From: Rhizomys pruinosus
Lineage: Eukaryota; Chordata; Mammalia; Rodentia; Spalacidae
NCBI GenBank assembly: GCA_009823505.1
Contig: VZQC01013287.1
Coordinates: 2,110,239 to 2,174,238 of the forward strand
DNA length: 64,000 nucleotides
Direction: 5' to 3'
Shown: positions 11,499-22,925 of the stretch, in pieces
Layout: every line of letters starts with the position of its first letter
Position numbering within the stretch: the stretch's first letter is position 1
Program-made: the position numbers and the translations under genes
The notes under the pieces: generated by a model
What the model was told of the DNA's origin: nothing
Database searches by the model: none
What the model saw: the letters and a program-made list of their open reading frames with translations, nothing else

Positions 11499-12412
11499 CT
11501 TAATCATCCTTATATCTCCCTCTGCAGTGGCACCCTCCCATATCCCCCACCGGAATTCATATATTCTGTCATTTGTATTAAGGCCTATTGTATCAAGTTA
11601 GTGTCCCTAGATGTTCCTCAGTGCAAGCTCATCCACTGAGGTCTAGTCAGCCCATCTAGTCAGCCTAGCTAGTCTCCTCCTTTAAGAAGATCAGCTCTTC
11701 CTCACCCAGCAGTAATCAGCTATAAATAAATTTTCAACTAAGATTAGGGCCTGCTGCCCATTTCCACAGTTCTGAGCTGGTTTTTGCTTGAGTTTGCATG
11801 GTTCTTGAGCACGCTGAGTCCATTGCTGTAGGTTCATATAAGCAAGGTCCCAGGAGGCTGTAGTCCTCTGTTACCTTATGGTCATGTGCCTCCTCCATGG
11901 CTCTCACAATCTTTCTGTCCCCTCTTCCCCTAAGTCCTGGGTGGGTGGAGTTTAATATAAGAGTCCTATCCAGGGATGTCCACCCTGCAGACTCTTATTC
12001 TCTATGTTCCTGGCCCTCTGTTACAAGAGGGAGCTTCATAATGAGAACTGAGAGATACATTACTGTTATTTTTATTCCTTGTTCTATGTTCTGTGAACCT
12101 TAGGTATAAAGGTTGCACTTAAGCTTGGGCATTTCACAGACAATTTCTGTGTATGACCAGTTATAGAACTTTGTAAAAGTCTCCATCTATTGAAAAAAAA
12201 AAAGCTTCTTTGATGAGTGGTGACTGGTATATTTAAGTTTAAATATAAGGATTCATATTTTGCACATACTAAGATATTACATTAGTCTAAGGATGTGACA
12301 GCTTTGGAGTTTTCTCTCAGATCTATGACTTCTCCAGCCATGTGTATTTGGCTATGTTTACAGCACCACACATGAGTTTCCTGCCATTGACTGGGCTTTA
12401 AATCCAATTAGG

Positions 12413-12639
12413 AGGGCTAGAGAGATAGCGTAGCAGTTAAGAGCACCGACGCTCTTGCAGAGGACCCGGGTTCAATCCCCAGCACCCACATGGCGGCTAA
12501 GAACCGTCTGTAACTCCAGTTCCAGGAGAACTCCAGTTCCAGGGGAATCCAAGACCCTCTTCTGACCTCCGCGGCATTGCACGACACGGATGCACAAACC
12601 TACATGCAGACAGTACATTCATACACATACAAAAATAAA
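12413..12639 (+). mobile_element. B2 SINE with 14-bp TSD
   Basis: The copy runs from AGGGCTAGAGAGATAGCGTA to the CATACACATAC tail and an A-rich end. The perfect TSD TAAATCCAATTAGG lies at 12399-12412 and 12640-12653. It keeps many CpGs and a good B box (GGTTCAATCCCC). It inserted into the older L1. Confidence 0.95.
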
Positions 12640-12684
12640 TAAATCCAATTAGGTAGCTTAACCTCAAGATAAAAGTACCAGTAC

Positions 12685-12849
12685 CAAACTGGGCCTGGTG
12701 GTGCACACCTTTAATCCTAGCACTTGGGAGGCAGAGGCAGGCGGATCTTTGTGAGTTCAAGGCCAGCCTGGTCTACAGAGCGAGTTCCAGGACAGCTGAG
12801 GCTACAGGGAGACCCTGTCTCTAAAAGACCAAAAAACAAAACAAAACAA
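12685..12849 (+). mobile_element. B1 SINE with 14-bp TSD
   Basis: A full-length B1 from about CTGGGCCTGGTGGTGCACAC to the (CAAAA)n tail. The perfect TSD AAAAGTACCAGTAC lies at 12671-12684 and 12850-12863. It lies only about 30 bp from the preceding B2 but has an independent TSD, so the two were separate insertions. Confidence 0.95.
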
Positions 12850-13239
12850 AAAAGTACCAGTACTGTAGCAATGCCATCTCTGCGCTGGTCATTGATGTGG
12901 TTGTTAGACCTTGAAGCTGGGGTTGGACCATTGACTGATGTTCTCCCTAAGCAATTTCAGAGCGTTGAGAGCGAGCCTTCCAGGGAGGGGGCTTCCAGGT
13001 CAGCTCCAGCTCCATTGCTCCGAATCCTGTGTCTGAAGTATGTCCTGTCTTCAGCAATAGGGTCTAATCTTCAAGTTCTGAGAGGCAATCAAAGGCTGTG
13101 GCAATAGCCTGTGTAATTTGGGGAGTCTCTTGGCCTACCCTAGCCAACAACTCAAAGGAAGGTTTCTCCTGTCTGGCACTGCTTCTTTTTATGTAGCCTT
13201 CATCTTTTAAAAATTTTAAATTTTAAGAAGCACTAAAGA

Positions 13240-13411
13240 ATCTTTTGTTTTGGGGGGCTTGTTTTCATTTTTTCAGACAGCGTCTCTATATAGCCAAAGC
13301 TGGCTACTTACTATGTACACTAGGCTGGCCTTAGTTTCACAATGATCTGCCTGGTCCTGCTTCCAAAGTAGTGGTAGGATTAATAAAGGTGTGCACCACC
13401 ACGCCCAGCTA
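13240..13411 (-). mobile_element. B1 SINE, minus orientation, diverged
   Basis: Antisense B1 words are present (AGGCTGGCCTTAGTTTCAC and GTGCACCACCACGCCCAGC), with an extra TACTTACTATG near the middle. It is moderately diverged. Confidence 0.87.
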
Positions 13412-13679
13412 ATGAATCATTTTATAAGCAATTTAGAGAAACCCAGTAGTAAACTTAAAATAATAAGATTATCTTTGAAGATTACTTCAGAACAATAAAA
13501 GTAAACAAAACATACTTCATAGAGCAAATAAGCAAATAATAAGGAAATGGCAAGATGTCAGGAAGTTAAAACTCCAACCTGAACAAGAAGAAACACTGAC
13601 AAGGGGTTAACCAATCTGTTTAAAGACCAATATTTTCAAATCGGCTTCAAAAATAACATTCAACTCTATGTTGTTTAAT
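13412..13679. other. Unique AT-rich sequence
   Basis: No gene or repeat I can name. Confidence 0.4.
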
Positions 13680-13901
13680 TTTTTTTTTTAATTTCTGTCT
13701 GTGTATCAATGTACTGTCTGCATGCAGGTTTGTGCACCCGTGTCGTGCAATGCCGCGGAGGTCAGGAGAGGGTGTCGGATTCCCCTGGAGTTCTCCTGGA
13801 ATTGGAGTTTCAGATGGTTCTCAGCTGCCATGTGGGTGCTGGGGATCGAACCCGGGTCCTCTGTAAGAGCGGTCGGCGCTCTTAACCGTTAGGCCATCTC
13901 T
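13680..13901 (-). mobile_element. B2 SINE, minus orientation, head missing about 9 nt
   Basis: It is antisense with a T-tail at 13680 and the word GTGTCGTGCAATGCCGCGGAG, and it ends TTAGGCCATCTCT then unrelated sequence. The usual CCAGCCC is absent, so the 5' end of the element begins around consensus base 10. It has the high CpG retention of the young B2 group. Confidence 0.92.
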
Positions 13902-14045
13902 AAAAAGAGTCACTAAAAACTAGGTGACTCAGAAGTACGGTATGTGTCTGAGAACCATGCAAAAGGGAATGTTGCAAATCAGCAGTCAAGCCAAAAGGCA
14001 TTCAAGCCACAAATATAATTTTAACACTGATAAAAGAGATATTCA

Positions 14046-14206
14046 GCCAAGAGTGGTGGTCCAGGCCTTTAACCCCAGCAATCAGGAGACAGAGGCAGGC
14101 AGAGTTCAAGGCCAGCCTGGTCTACATAGTGAGTTGCAGGTCAGCTCAGGTTACAGGAATCCCTGTCTCAAAAAGACCAAAAGAGAGAGGAAGAGAGAGA
14201 GAGAGA
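14046..14206 (+). mobile_element. B1 SINE with (GA)n-rich tail
   Basis: B1 core AGTTCAAGGCCAGCCTGGTC followed by CTGTCTCAAAAAGACC and a GAGAGAG tail. It is mildly diverged (CTTTAACCCCAGCAATCAGG). Confidence 0.9.
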
Positions 14207-14677
14207 ACTATTCTACAATGAAGGAGAGAAATAGCATAAACATTTTTGTGCACCAAAGAACATAACAATATTTAGAAGTAATGTCCATACATTAAATTAC
14301 ATTTTAAAATGTAATTTCCTAAAGCAGAAATTGTAAAGGGTGTGTATTTCCAACCACAATTCAACCAAACCAACATCTATTATCACTTGCTTAAATGAAC
14401 TAATAAATAAGCAAAAGCAATAACTTGGAACTTTAAAAAATACTACTCTAAGTTACAGAAGAAATCAAATCTTCAATTATAGACTAGGTTTTAATTAATA
14501 TAATAAAGAAATGTCATGACTAACAACACTAATAAAATTTGAGAGAGGCTGCCAACATTTCATTCAGAAGTTAATTCATACCCTTTGTAAGTTATTAAGT
14601 AGTAAAAATAAGTAGTGTATAGTCTGATTGATTAATAAATTTGACAAAGTAAATAAAATTTTTAAAAAATCATGATT
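14207..14677. other. AT-rich unique sequence
   Basis: No gene seen. Many A/T runs, possibly decayed old repeat that I cannot assign. Confidence 0.35.
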
Positions 14678-14827
14678 GGCTGGGTGTGGTAGTGCACATC
14701 TTTAATCCCAACACTTGGGAGGCAGAGGCAGGCAGATCTCTGTGAGTTCAAGGCCAGCCTGGTCTACATAGCAAGTTCCAGGCCAGCTGGAGCTACAGGA
14801 AGACCCTGTCTAAAAAAAAAAAAAAAA
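14678..14827 (+). mobile_element. B1 SINE with a short probable TSD
   Basis: Near-consensus B1 from GGCTGGGTGTGGTAGTGCAC to a pure A-tail. TCATGATT precedes it and TCGTGATT follows the tail, a probable short TSD with one mismatch. Confidence 0.92.
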
Positions 14828-14861
14828 GTCGTGATTAAGATGTCAGTCCCAAGCACTGTGA

Positions 14862-14943
14862 AAAAAAAAAAAGAAGGGAGGGAGGGAAGGAGGAAGGGAA
14901 GGAGAGAGGGAGGAAGGGAGAGAGGGAGAGGAGGAGAGGGAGA
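14862..14943. repeat. Polypurine tract (GGGA/GGAA)n
   Basis: About 80 bases with no pyrimidine on the plus strand, starting in an A-run and continuing as GGGAGGGAGGGAAGGAGG-type repeats. Confidence 0.95.
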
Positions 14944-14954
14944 CAAACTAAAGA

Positions 14955-15545
14955 TCTTGACAAAGATAGAAAGGAAAACCCTATGGGATATAAATTGTGC
15001 TGCAATTATGGAAAATGATACAGAGTTACCCCTGAAGATTAAAAATAGGACTGCAATATAATCTATAACTCTCACGCCTGTGTATATATCCAAAGGAAAT
15101 TAACTCAGTATTAGAGAAGAATGTGGGATCAACTTGGGTCTCCATCAACAGATGAGTGGATGAAGAAAATGTATTTATACACAATGTGCAATGCTATTCA
15201 GCCTCTAAAATGACAGGAAATTTTTTTATTTGCAACAATATAGATAATCCTAGAGGATATTGTGTTAAGTGAAACAACCAGACATAGAAAGACAAAGACT
15301 ATGATCTCATTTCTATAAGGAATCTAATTTAAAACTTGAGCTCACTGAAAACAGAGAATGGAATGGTGGCTACTAAGAATGAGAAAGGAGAGGATTGGAA
15401 AGGTTTTGATCAAAAGAGGAAAAGTGTATTCAAGACCACCATTGTACAACATGGTTATAATGAGCAATGCATTGTATGCTTGAAAATTGCTAAGACAGAA
15501 AATTTTAAGTGTTTTACAACTAGCTTAGTACATAAAGTAATGTCC
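14955..15545 (+). mobile_element. Ancient L1 (L1M-type) ORF2 C-terminal end and 3' end
   Basis: The order of words matches the end of mammalian L1 ORF2. TCCAAAGGAAATTAACTCAG is followed by CATCAACAGATGAGTGGATG, then CACAATGTGCAATGCTATTC, then a GTTAAGTGAAACAACCAGAC-like segment. The frame is broken many times. The divergence suggests an insertion older than the rodent-specific L1s here. Confidence 0.75.
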
Positions 15546-15901
15546 ATGTTAATTTATTACATTTAAACATTCTACAATGTATATTTCATTTTGGAATAAC
15601 ATTTTTATTTTTAATTAATATTTTATTATTAATTTAATATTATTAATTAAATTATTAATAGTACTAATTGCACAAAATAATGGGCTCTGCTGTGACATTT
15701 TCACACATGGCAGCAGATTTTGATCATATTCACCCACACTCATGTTTCAAAGCATATTTTGTATACCACAAATCTATAGATCTTTTCATTTGTCAACTTA
15801 AGAAATTAATATATTTTTTGGCTCCCTTTGTGGAATACACTGATCATTCCTTATTAGGTCACCAGTGTCCTTTTTTCTCCCCAGTTGAATATACACTTAA
15901 G
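15546..15901. other. AT-rich unique sequence
   Basis: Contains an A/T-only stretch of TTAAT/ATTAA repeats around 15601-15662. No gene seen. Confidence 0.4.
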
Positions 15902-16047
15902 AGTGGGCTGTCACATGCTTTTAATCCTAGCCAGAGGAAAAGGAAGGCAGATCTCTGTGAGATCGAAGCCAGTCTTTTCTACATAGTGAGTTCCAGACCA
16001 GCTGGGTCTACAGGGAAACTCTGTGTCTCAAAAATTCCAAAGCAAAA
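15902..16047 (+). mobile_element. B1 SINE, diverged
   Basis: GGCTGTCACATGCTTTTAAT and TCTACATAGTGAGTTCCAGA identify B1. Many substitutions; the tail is poor. Confidence 0.85.
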
Positions 16048-16144
16048 AAGTTGGATATGTTAGAGTCCAAGCCTGTTTACACTTTTGGTAACTACTATTG
16101 AAATTATGAATACAAAAAAGAAAGATAACATGTTGTATGGAAAT

Positions 16145-16226
16145 TAAATCAGATGGACAACACAGGTGCACTTACCTATGTGCAGGCATAATACTCATAC
16201 ACATAAAAGTAAATAAATAATTTTAA
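16145..16226 (+). mobile_element. B2 SINE 3' fragment
   Basis: Only the tail half remains (GTGCACTTACCTATGTGCAG then CATACACATAAAAGTAAAT). The tRNA-like head is absent. Confidence 0.7.
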
Positions 16227-17090
16227 AGTAGGTGAATAGATATAAGATATAGATTTTAAGAGATTGAAATATACATGTATTTTAAAACCAATTGCGTATC
16301 AATTATTTGACTATTTCCCAGTAGTTTGTGCTGCAGAGACACACTCATCATTCTGAGTCTGAAGTCTCTGATTCTTTGGGTGGGCTAATTCCAAGGCTAG
16401 AGAGTTCTAGGCTGGGATGGCTTTAGCTGGTCTCATTTCTGAAAGCCAGCAGTCATAGCTCCAGGGTACCAAGAGCAGGAAGTTGGGCAAGTTGAACAGC
16501 AGCAGAGTTCTTCGTGTTTTTCTCCTTAGTAGGAGGAAGATATGTTCCAAGCATCCCTGATAAACTGCTTTACAGGGCATTACAAATTATGTGAGCTTTA
16601 GTCTCTCTGACAGAAATGAGTCACATACTAACCCCAGACTACTTATTGGCAAGGAAGGACAGGATTGTAGTGACTGGCTGTAACAATTACAGACATCCCA
16701 ACCTCTTAGATCAGTCCAGTTCCATCCTTGTGGGCTACAAAGGAGACTCACCTTCACTGGCAACTAACTGAATCAAACCAGGGAAGTTTTAACTAGGACG
16801 AGGGGAACTTCTGGGCAGCAGATGACAAACACCATTTGCCTCATTTGATTTAAACTTATTTTTTCCATTAACCAGACAACTACGAGCCTATGCATACGAT
16901 TTAAGAGGGCATATCCATATACCAGTATTACTATATTTTTAAAACAAAATACTGTATTTATAGTACAATTTTATTAAGCTACACAGGATTGAGAATATCA
17001 AGATTCATCCATATAAATAGAAATAGATAGTAATAGTAGGTAATAGAGCAAAATTTTAATATATTTTCTATTGTTTAAATTAAAATTTTA
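16227..17090. other. Unique sequence, nothing recognised
   Basis: About 860 bases with no gene or named repeat. The 16330-16850 part is of more balanced composition than its surroundings and could be an old decayed element. Confidence 0.4.
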
Positions 17091-17476
17091 TGGAGCTGGA
17101 AAGATTCCTCAGTGGTTAAGAGCATTGGATGTTCTTGCAGAGGTTTGAATCCCAGCACCCACATGGTGGCTAACAACTATCTATAACTCCAGTTCCAGGG
17201 GATCCAATGCCCTCTTCTGTCCTCCAAAGGCACTGCACAACATGGGTGCACTTATATACATGCAGGCATAACACTCAAACACATAAAAAATAAAGATAAG
17301 CCAGGCGTGGTGGCACATGTCTTTAACCCCAACACTCAGGAGGCAGAGGCACATGGATCTGTGTGAGTTCAAGGCCAGTCTGGTCTACATAGTGAGTTCC
17401 AGGACAGCTGGGGCTACAGGTAGACCCTATCTCAAAAACACCAATAATAATATAATAATAATAATAATAATAATAA
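17091..17476 (+). mobile_element. B2-B1 composite bounded by one TSD
   Basis: A B2 (17091-17297) runs straight through its AAAAAATAAAGATA tail into a full B1 (17298 to about 17441), which ends in an (AAT)n tail. A 10-bp TAAAATTTTA lies immediately before the B2 (17081-17090) and after the B1 tail (17477-17486). I see no separate TSD for the B1 alone. Either B1 inserted into the B2 tail, or the pair moved as a chimera; the AT-rich TSD is weak evidence by itself. Confidence 0.85.
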
Positions 17477-17624
17477 TAAAATTTTAATTGAAATTTTGTG
17501 CATTTTATATACATGCTAATCATATTCAAACCCCTTCCCCTATCTGCAGCCCCCATAGTAACATTTTATCTCAAGCCACACCTTGATTAAACAAAGATGG
17601 CAGGAAACTTTATGCTGTCCTGTC

Positions 17625-17983
17625 CTGTATGTCTGTGTCTGTCTGTCTATCATCTGTGGTGTCTGCCTATATATTCAGGTGAGGGTATCAATATGCAGGC
17701 CTTTGAAGGCCAGAGGTTGACATCAGGTGTTGCTCTGCACTTTATTTTTTGAGACAGGCTCTCACTATACTTGGAGTTTACCAATTGGCTAGACTGTCTG
17801 GCTATCAAATTCCCATCCCACCCATCTGCCCTCCCTCCCTGAATCCTCTGCTCTATCTCCCAGCACTGGGATTAAAGGCTCCTAACATCATGCATAGCTA
17901 TTTGCCTGGCCGCTGGGGGATCTGAACTCAGGTTCTCACGCTTGTACTATAAGCACTTTACCCACTAAGCCATCTCCTCTCTG

Positions 17984-17984
<1 letters not shown>
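17625..17984 (-). mobile_element. B4/B3-type composite SINE, minus orientation
   Basis: From a GTCTGTCTGTCT-rich end through GGCCAGAGGTTGACATCAGG and a B1-like middle (TTTTTGAGACAGGCTCTCAC) to CCCACTAAGCCATCTCCTC at the tRNA-like head. Confidence 0.78.
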
Positions 17985-18029
<45 letters not shown>

Positions 18030-18155
18030 TCTTTTTGAGACAGGGTCTCCCTGTAGCCCCAGTTGTCCTGGAACTCACTATGTAGACCAGGCTGGCCTTG
18101 AACTCATGGAGATTCCCTGCCTCTGCCTCCTGAGTACTGGGATTAAAGGTGCTGC
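17985..18155 (-). mobile_element. B1 SINE, minus orientation, with a 44-nt T run
   Basis: T44 at 17985-18028 is the antisense A-tail, followed by a near-consensus antisense B1 (GTCTTTTTGAGACAGGGTCT to GGGATTAAAGGTGCTGC). The very long pure tail suggests a recent insertion. It sits at the head of the B4-type element. Confidence 0.93.
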
Positions 18156-18536
18156 TATATTCTTTTTTAAAGTAGCACCTACTTTTTTCCCCCAATATTT
18201 ATTGATAGATACAAGTACATAAAATCAGAGCATGAATATGATTTGACAGATTAAGTAGACTTAATTTCAATACTATAACAAGGGAACAATTCAAATTCTC
18301 ACCATTTGTTTCATACCCACAAAAACCACTTCAAGGGTATTAACGATCTCTCAAATCTGATCAGTTTTGTGCAAGTAAACCATGTTTCTTTTTTAAAAGA
18401 CCTGTGCACTTGCCCAGGCTCAAGAATATTGACATCTAGCACATAGAGCCCATTACTAGAGGTAGAAATACAGGCAATATACTATTACGGCAACAACCAT
18501 CAATTACAGTTAAGGATTTTCTGTAACAACCAAATG
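18156..18536. other. AT-rich unique sequence
   Basis: No gene or assignable repeat. Confidence 0.35.
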
Positions 18537-19780
18537 GACATCATGAAATTTGCAGGTAAATGGATGGAACTAGAAGATTTTATGCTAAGGTGAAGTAACA
18601 CAGTCCCAGAAAAACAAAAGACAAATGGTATCCCTCATCTGTGGATGCTAGTACCAAGTACCTAGGTGTAAGACAAAATGAGCAATGTTAATATTATACT
18701 CCTCATGATCTAAAGACAACTGCGTTCTTGTATTGGCAATCCCTACACAGGTTCGAGAGCTGACCTAACACGTATTCTCAGACCTTGGACTTTTAGTATA
18801 TGATGGAAGACATGTGTGCATCTTTTAGAGTAATATGGGATTAAAATGGAAAGATGTGAATCAAGAAATATGCTATGGAAATAACATACAGTTTGTTTCC
18901 AAAGGACACAATGTTAATACAGGTGCAATGTAACAGGCTGGTGCAACTTAGCCTTTCTGGGTGCTTAACGACCATATCTGAAGTCCCTACCAATTTGACT
19001 GAGGGACCTGGGGGGTAATTTTGTTCCTTGCCCTCAGAGGTCAACCGAGTCTTAGGGGATTATACGTGGGGGCATCTCTTGAAATGTCCTGCAGAGGTGG
19101 GTCACCATTCTTCCTCTTCAGGGAGGTCTTGGAGAGCCACTAAGGGGACTTCAGCCAGTGTCCAGTCTATAAAGAGGAAAGTCTGCTCATGCTTCAGAAA
19201 AGGAAGCCTGGTCTAGCAAGACCTGATTTTGTCCTCATGTGGATGGAACTTGTGGATGAGGAGCTGAAAGAAGCAAGGGTCTCCCACCCTCCCCCCCCAA
19301 AAAAACCCCCTGAGAGATCCCTGAGGACCAGATCCTCAACTGACCTAACAAAACAAAACCTTGGTTAATCTGGGCTATCTAATTCATCCAGAAGGAAAGT
19401 ACAACCAGAAATAAATAATAAGACCAGAGAAACTGTAATGCAGACACAAAACTTGATATCTTAGTAAAAAGACAAAAAGAAAAAAAACAGAGAGCACCAT
19501 TGTTTGGCCTGTCTACAATTCTCACAAGCAGGTGTATATGCTCTATAGATGCCACTGTTTTAGGCACTCCTCAAAGACATGAGATACAGCTTTTTTACTT
19601 TTTAGCCTTCCAATGTGGACTGAGGATTGCTGAGATACCCAGTTTGTGAACTAAGCAGCTAATGGAAATTCAGCCTCCTCAGAAGATGGACTGCCATTGT
19701 TGGATTACCTCGGCAGTATCATGGAGGCCAATGCAGGGGGATCATGACAGGACGTGTGTTTACTGGACTTCATTTAGGGG
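18537..19780 (+). mobile_element. L1 fragment: ORF2 C-terminus plus the long-type 3'UTR, lacking the terminal 3' end
   Basis: It opens with CATCATGAAATTTGCAGGTA (ORF2 C-terminal end), passes CCCTCATCTGTGGATGCTAG, and then follows the same long 3'UTR as the elements at 9454-11498 and 47440-49012. Examples are TTGCCCTCAGAGGTCAACC and CAGTGTCCAGTCTATAAAG. Similarity stops near 19780 before the (AAC)n and A-tail, so the 3' end has been lost or replaced. Confidence 0.82.
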
Positions 19781-20125
19781 CACAATATTTAAAGCAGAAG
19801 CACGTCAGTAAGGGTTTCCTTCTGAATAAGGTTTTTTTGTAGTGTAATGTCTTAATCAAATATTTCGGGAATATCTTTAATGTTTAGATAGTATATTAGC
19901 AGCATGCAATAATTACATCATAGGTTCTCAAGCAGAGGCAGTCTATTGCAAGGACCTTCTCTGCTGCCAGTTATCATAGGACGTTTAAAGTTAGAAAACT
20001 GAATAGAAACACTGAATATTATAAAAATGCACTTTGCTCAGTAATACTTGAGTTGTTGCAAACCTACTTTTTTATAAGTTGGCATGTTAATTTTTTCCAG
20101 TGTGGCAGAAATTGGTGCCTATATA
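19781..20125. other. Unique sequence
   Basis: No gene or repeat I can name. Confidence 0.35.
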
Positions 20126-20339
20126 GGGGCTGGAGAGATGGCTCAGTGGTTGGGAGCACCGACTGCTCTTGCAGAGGACCCAGGTTCAATTCCCAGCACC
20201 CACATGGCAGCTAAGAACCATCTTTAACTCCAGTTACAGGGGAATCCAATGCCCTCTTTTGACCTCCGAGGCATTGCACGACACGGGTGCACCAACCTAC
20301 ATGCAGACAGTACACTCATACAAATAAAAAATAAAAAAA
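20126..20339 (+). mobile_element. B2 SINE with imperfect TSD
   Basis: From GGGGCTGGAGAGATGGCTCA to an A-rich tail. GAAATTGGTGCCTATAT before and GAAATTGGCGTATAT after look like a decayed TSD. Confidence 0.93.
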
Positions 20340-20555
20340 AGAAATTGGCGTATATCACATTTTCACATGCATATTATGCTAATTACAATCCTAGTAATAG
20401 TTTTAAATATGTTTAATATTTTAAGGTGAAATTCTTTCCAAATTTGCCTATAAGTTCAATGAAAACCAAATTAATATTTCAGCAAGCTTCCTTGAAGAAA
20501 CTGACAAACAGATGCTAAGATTTATATGGGGATGCAGAAGACAGAAAGTGGGCAA

Positions 20556-20636
20556 GAGCTGGGGGTGCAGTTCAATGGTAGTGTACGCATCAGGCTCTGG
20601 GCTCAGCATCTCAAAAACAAAGAAACAAAAACCAAC
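20556..20636 (+). mobile_element. ID SINE, diverged
   Basis: AGCTGGGGGTGCAGTTCAAT then GGCTCTGGGCTCAGCATC and an A-rich tail resemble the ID core. Confidence 0.65.
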
Positions 20637-20701
20637 TTAGAATAGTAAACAAAATAAAATTTCAAAAAAAATGTTGAAGGTTTTATCTAATTCTAAGACT
20701 T

Positions 20702-20931
20702 GGGCTGGAGAGATAGCCTAGCGGTTAAGAGCGCCGACCGCTCTTGCAGAGGACCTGGGTTCGATCCCCAGCACCCACATGGCGGCTGAGAACCGTCTGT
20801 GAGAACTCCAGTTCCAGGGGAATCCAAGACCCTCTTCTGACCTCCGTGGCATTGCACGACACGGGTGCACAGACCTGCATGCAGACAATACATTCATACA
20901 CATAGAAAATAAATAAAATTAAAAAAAAATT
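20702..20931 (+). mobile_element. B2 SINE, young type
   Basis: GGGCTGGAGAGATAGCCTAG, B box GGTTCGATCCCC and tail GTGCACAGACCTGCATGCAG. It retains many CpGs and is close to the consensus of the young group. Confidence 0.95.
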
Positions 20932-21665
20932 ACTTAAGGAAGCTAACATAATGAGGACAATGTGGTATGGGAGAAAATGCAGACTTGTGAATTACTGGAA
21001 CAGACTAGAAGTGGAACCTAAGTTAATGCCAACAAAACCCATAGGCACTGTTTACTATACAAATGACATTATCAAGCATTGGTGAGGAAGCGGACAACTG
21101 GATGATCACACATTGTCCTGTGTGAGAGTATAAAATGATAAATTCTTTAATAAACTTAAACATACGCAAGTCATGAGACCTAAGCAGTCTCACTCGTAGA
21201 TATTTACCCAAGGGAAATTAAATCCAATGTCCACACAAAACCTGTATAAGAATGTTCCTAACAGCTTATTCATGTCAAAAACTAAAAGCAACCCAAGTGT
21301 CCATTAGCTAGCCTGTACATAAACAAATTATGGCATACTCACACTATGGAATACAGGTCACCATGCAAAGGAACAAAATATTGGTACCCTCACCAGCAGA
21401 GCTGAATTTCAAAAGTGTACTTGTAAAGAAAGCATAACACACAAGTCTGCATACTGCGACTGATGAGTCACTTAATATGAAATTCTAGAAAAGGCAAAAC
21501 CATAATAACAAAAAGGAGAACTGTGGTAGCCTAGACCTGGGGGAACAAGGGAGCTTTTTAGAGTGATGGGAATTTTCTAACTCAGTCATGGTAATGTTCC
21601 CACAACTGTGTAAAATTATCAAAATTCAAATGTCCTCATGGAATTTCATCTTATGTAGAGTATAC

Positions 21666-22925
21666 ATAAAACAATGGGGAATGGATCTTTAAAAAAAAAT
21701 ACTGAGGTTTTAAGATTCCTTAAACAAAGAATCTAGAGTAAGAAAAGAGGTATGTTCCCTCCTGCAAAATGGCACAAATACAGTGCAGGGGATGTCACTC
21801 AGTGTTGTCTCTCAGCACACCTGAGTTTTATCCCCAGCCCCCCCAAAAAACAAATAAATAAATCAATAAATATTTTTTATGGAGACTAAGCCAAAACATG
21901 CAAACGATTGCTATATTCCTGTCTTAAGCCTTGTGATTTGTCTTTTTAGTTTTTTTCTAATTCCTAGCTCAAAAAACAAGAGATGAATCATTATACTTTA
22001 GATAACTTTGGCTGGTTTTAATAAATACAAAACAACTGAATATTAAAAGGTTTCCAGAGAAACTCTTCCATTTGATCACTACCTCAAAGGGATTTAAAAA
22101 TAAGCACAAGGTGACTCTCTTGAGTGCACACCCAAGACCTTTTCCTGACTGAGTTTTTCTGAGTGCCTCTCTCTCCCCCTTCATGTCTATGGTTAAATCT
22201 ATATTAAAACTTTCTTAACAAACTCCAACTTGGCTTCAAAAAAATTAATAAAGTGATAAACACAATGTTTTAGTTTGTTGATTCAGGTTTTGTCCTTGTT
22301 TGTTTCTTCCTTCTTTCTGTGCTCAGCCATTTCTCACGCTGTCCTGTCCAGAAGCGTATTTATGAGCCATCAGTCAACACCCAGTGTCAGATAATTAGCC
22401 ATTAACATACTTCACCTGCACTGTGGTGAAAACACTATTACAACTTGCAAGAGATCCCCTTGAAGATGGAACTGAAAGAGATTGTGGCCACATGTTGTTT
22501 CAAACCTGTATTCATTATAACTCCTGACTGCATGTCATATACAAGAAGCCAAACAGATGTATAAAAATAACTGTTTAACGGGGAGGAAATACTGTAAAAT
22601 TGTTTATGGCAGGACAGCGGGTTCTTATAGGCAAAGTAAATTACAAATAGATTTCTCAATTACTTTTTAAAGCCTGGTATTTGATTCTTATATAACAGTC
22701 AAAAATCAATTTTGCATGGAATTTATGTGAATGCCTCATTATTAATAAAACAGCGGTTGGCAGCTGCTACTCCCCCCCCCCCAGCCGCAGCACACAGCGG
22801 GGAGCACTCATGTGCCAGGCTATGCAGTCCTTTATCTTTTTCATCCTCTGGTTCAGCACCATAAAAAAGCAAGGGAAGAGATGAATTCCAAGCAAACTTT
22901 AAGCAAAGGCATTTGGCGTACCTAT
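21666..22925. other. Mostly unique sequence with an ID-like SINE at about 21780-21870
   Basis: GGGGATGTCACTCAGTGTTG to TTTTATCCCCAGCCCC near 21787-21843 is ID-like. The rest shows no gene. A C9 run lies at 22774-22783. Confidence 0.45.

Larger units (their letters stand above)
11511..13185 (-). mobile_element. Older rodent L1 (Lx-like) 3' region, minus orientation, host of later insertions
   Basis: The sequence resembles the rodent Lx-type L1 3'UTR in antisense, for example AAGCTTCTTTGATGAGTGG at about 12202 and GGGCATTTCACAGACAATTT at about 12127. It is split by a B2 (12413-12639) and a B1 (12685-12849), each with its own TSD, and the L1 end at 9454-11498 was inserted at its left edge. Family assignment is from memory of the consensus; the right-hand boundary is approximate. 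Confidence 0.65.
20430..21665 (+). mobile_element. Ancient L1 (L1M-type) ORF2/3' end, interrupted
   Basis: Segments match the end of mammalian L1 ORF2 in order: TTCAATGAAAACCAAATTAA, GATTTATATGGGGATGCAGA, TATTTACCCAAGGGAAATTA, GTGTCCATTAGCTAGCCTGT and a late TGGTAATGTTCCCACAACTG. It is interrupted by an ID-like element (about 20556-20636) and a B2 (20702-20931). No continuous frame remains. Confidence 0.65.

Noticed and set aside
20702..20790. tRNA-like sequence with A and B boxes
   Set aside because: It is the head of a B2 SINE and does not form a complete tRNA with acceptor pairing and correct length. The same applies to all other B2 heads.
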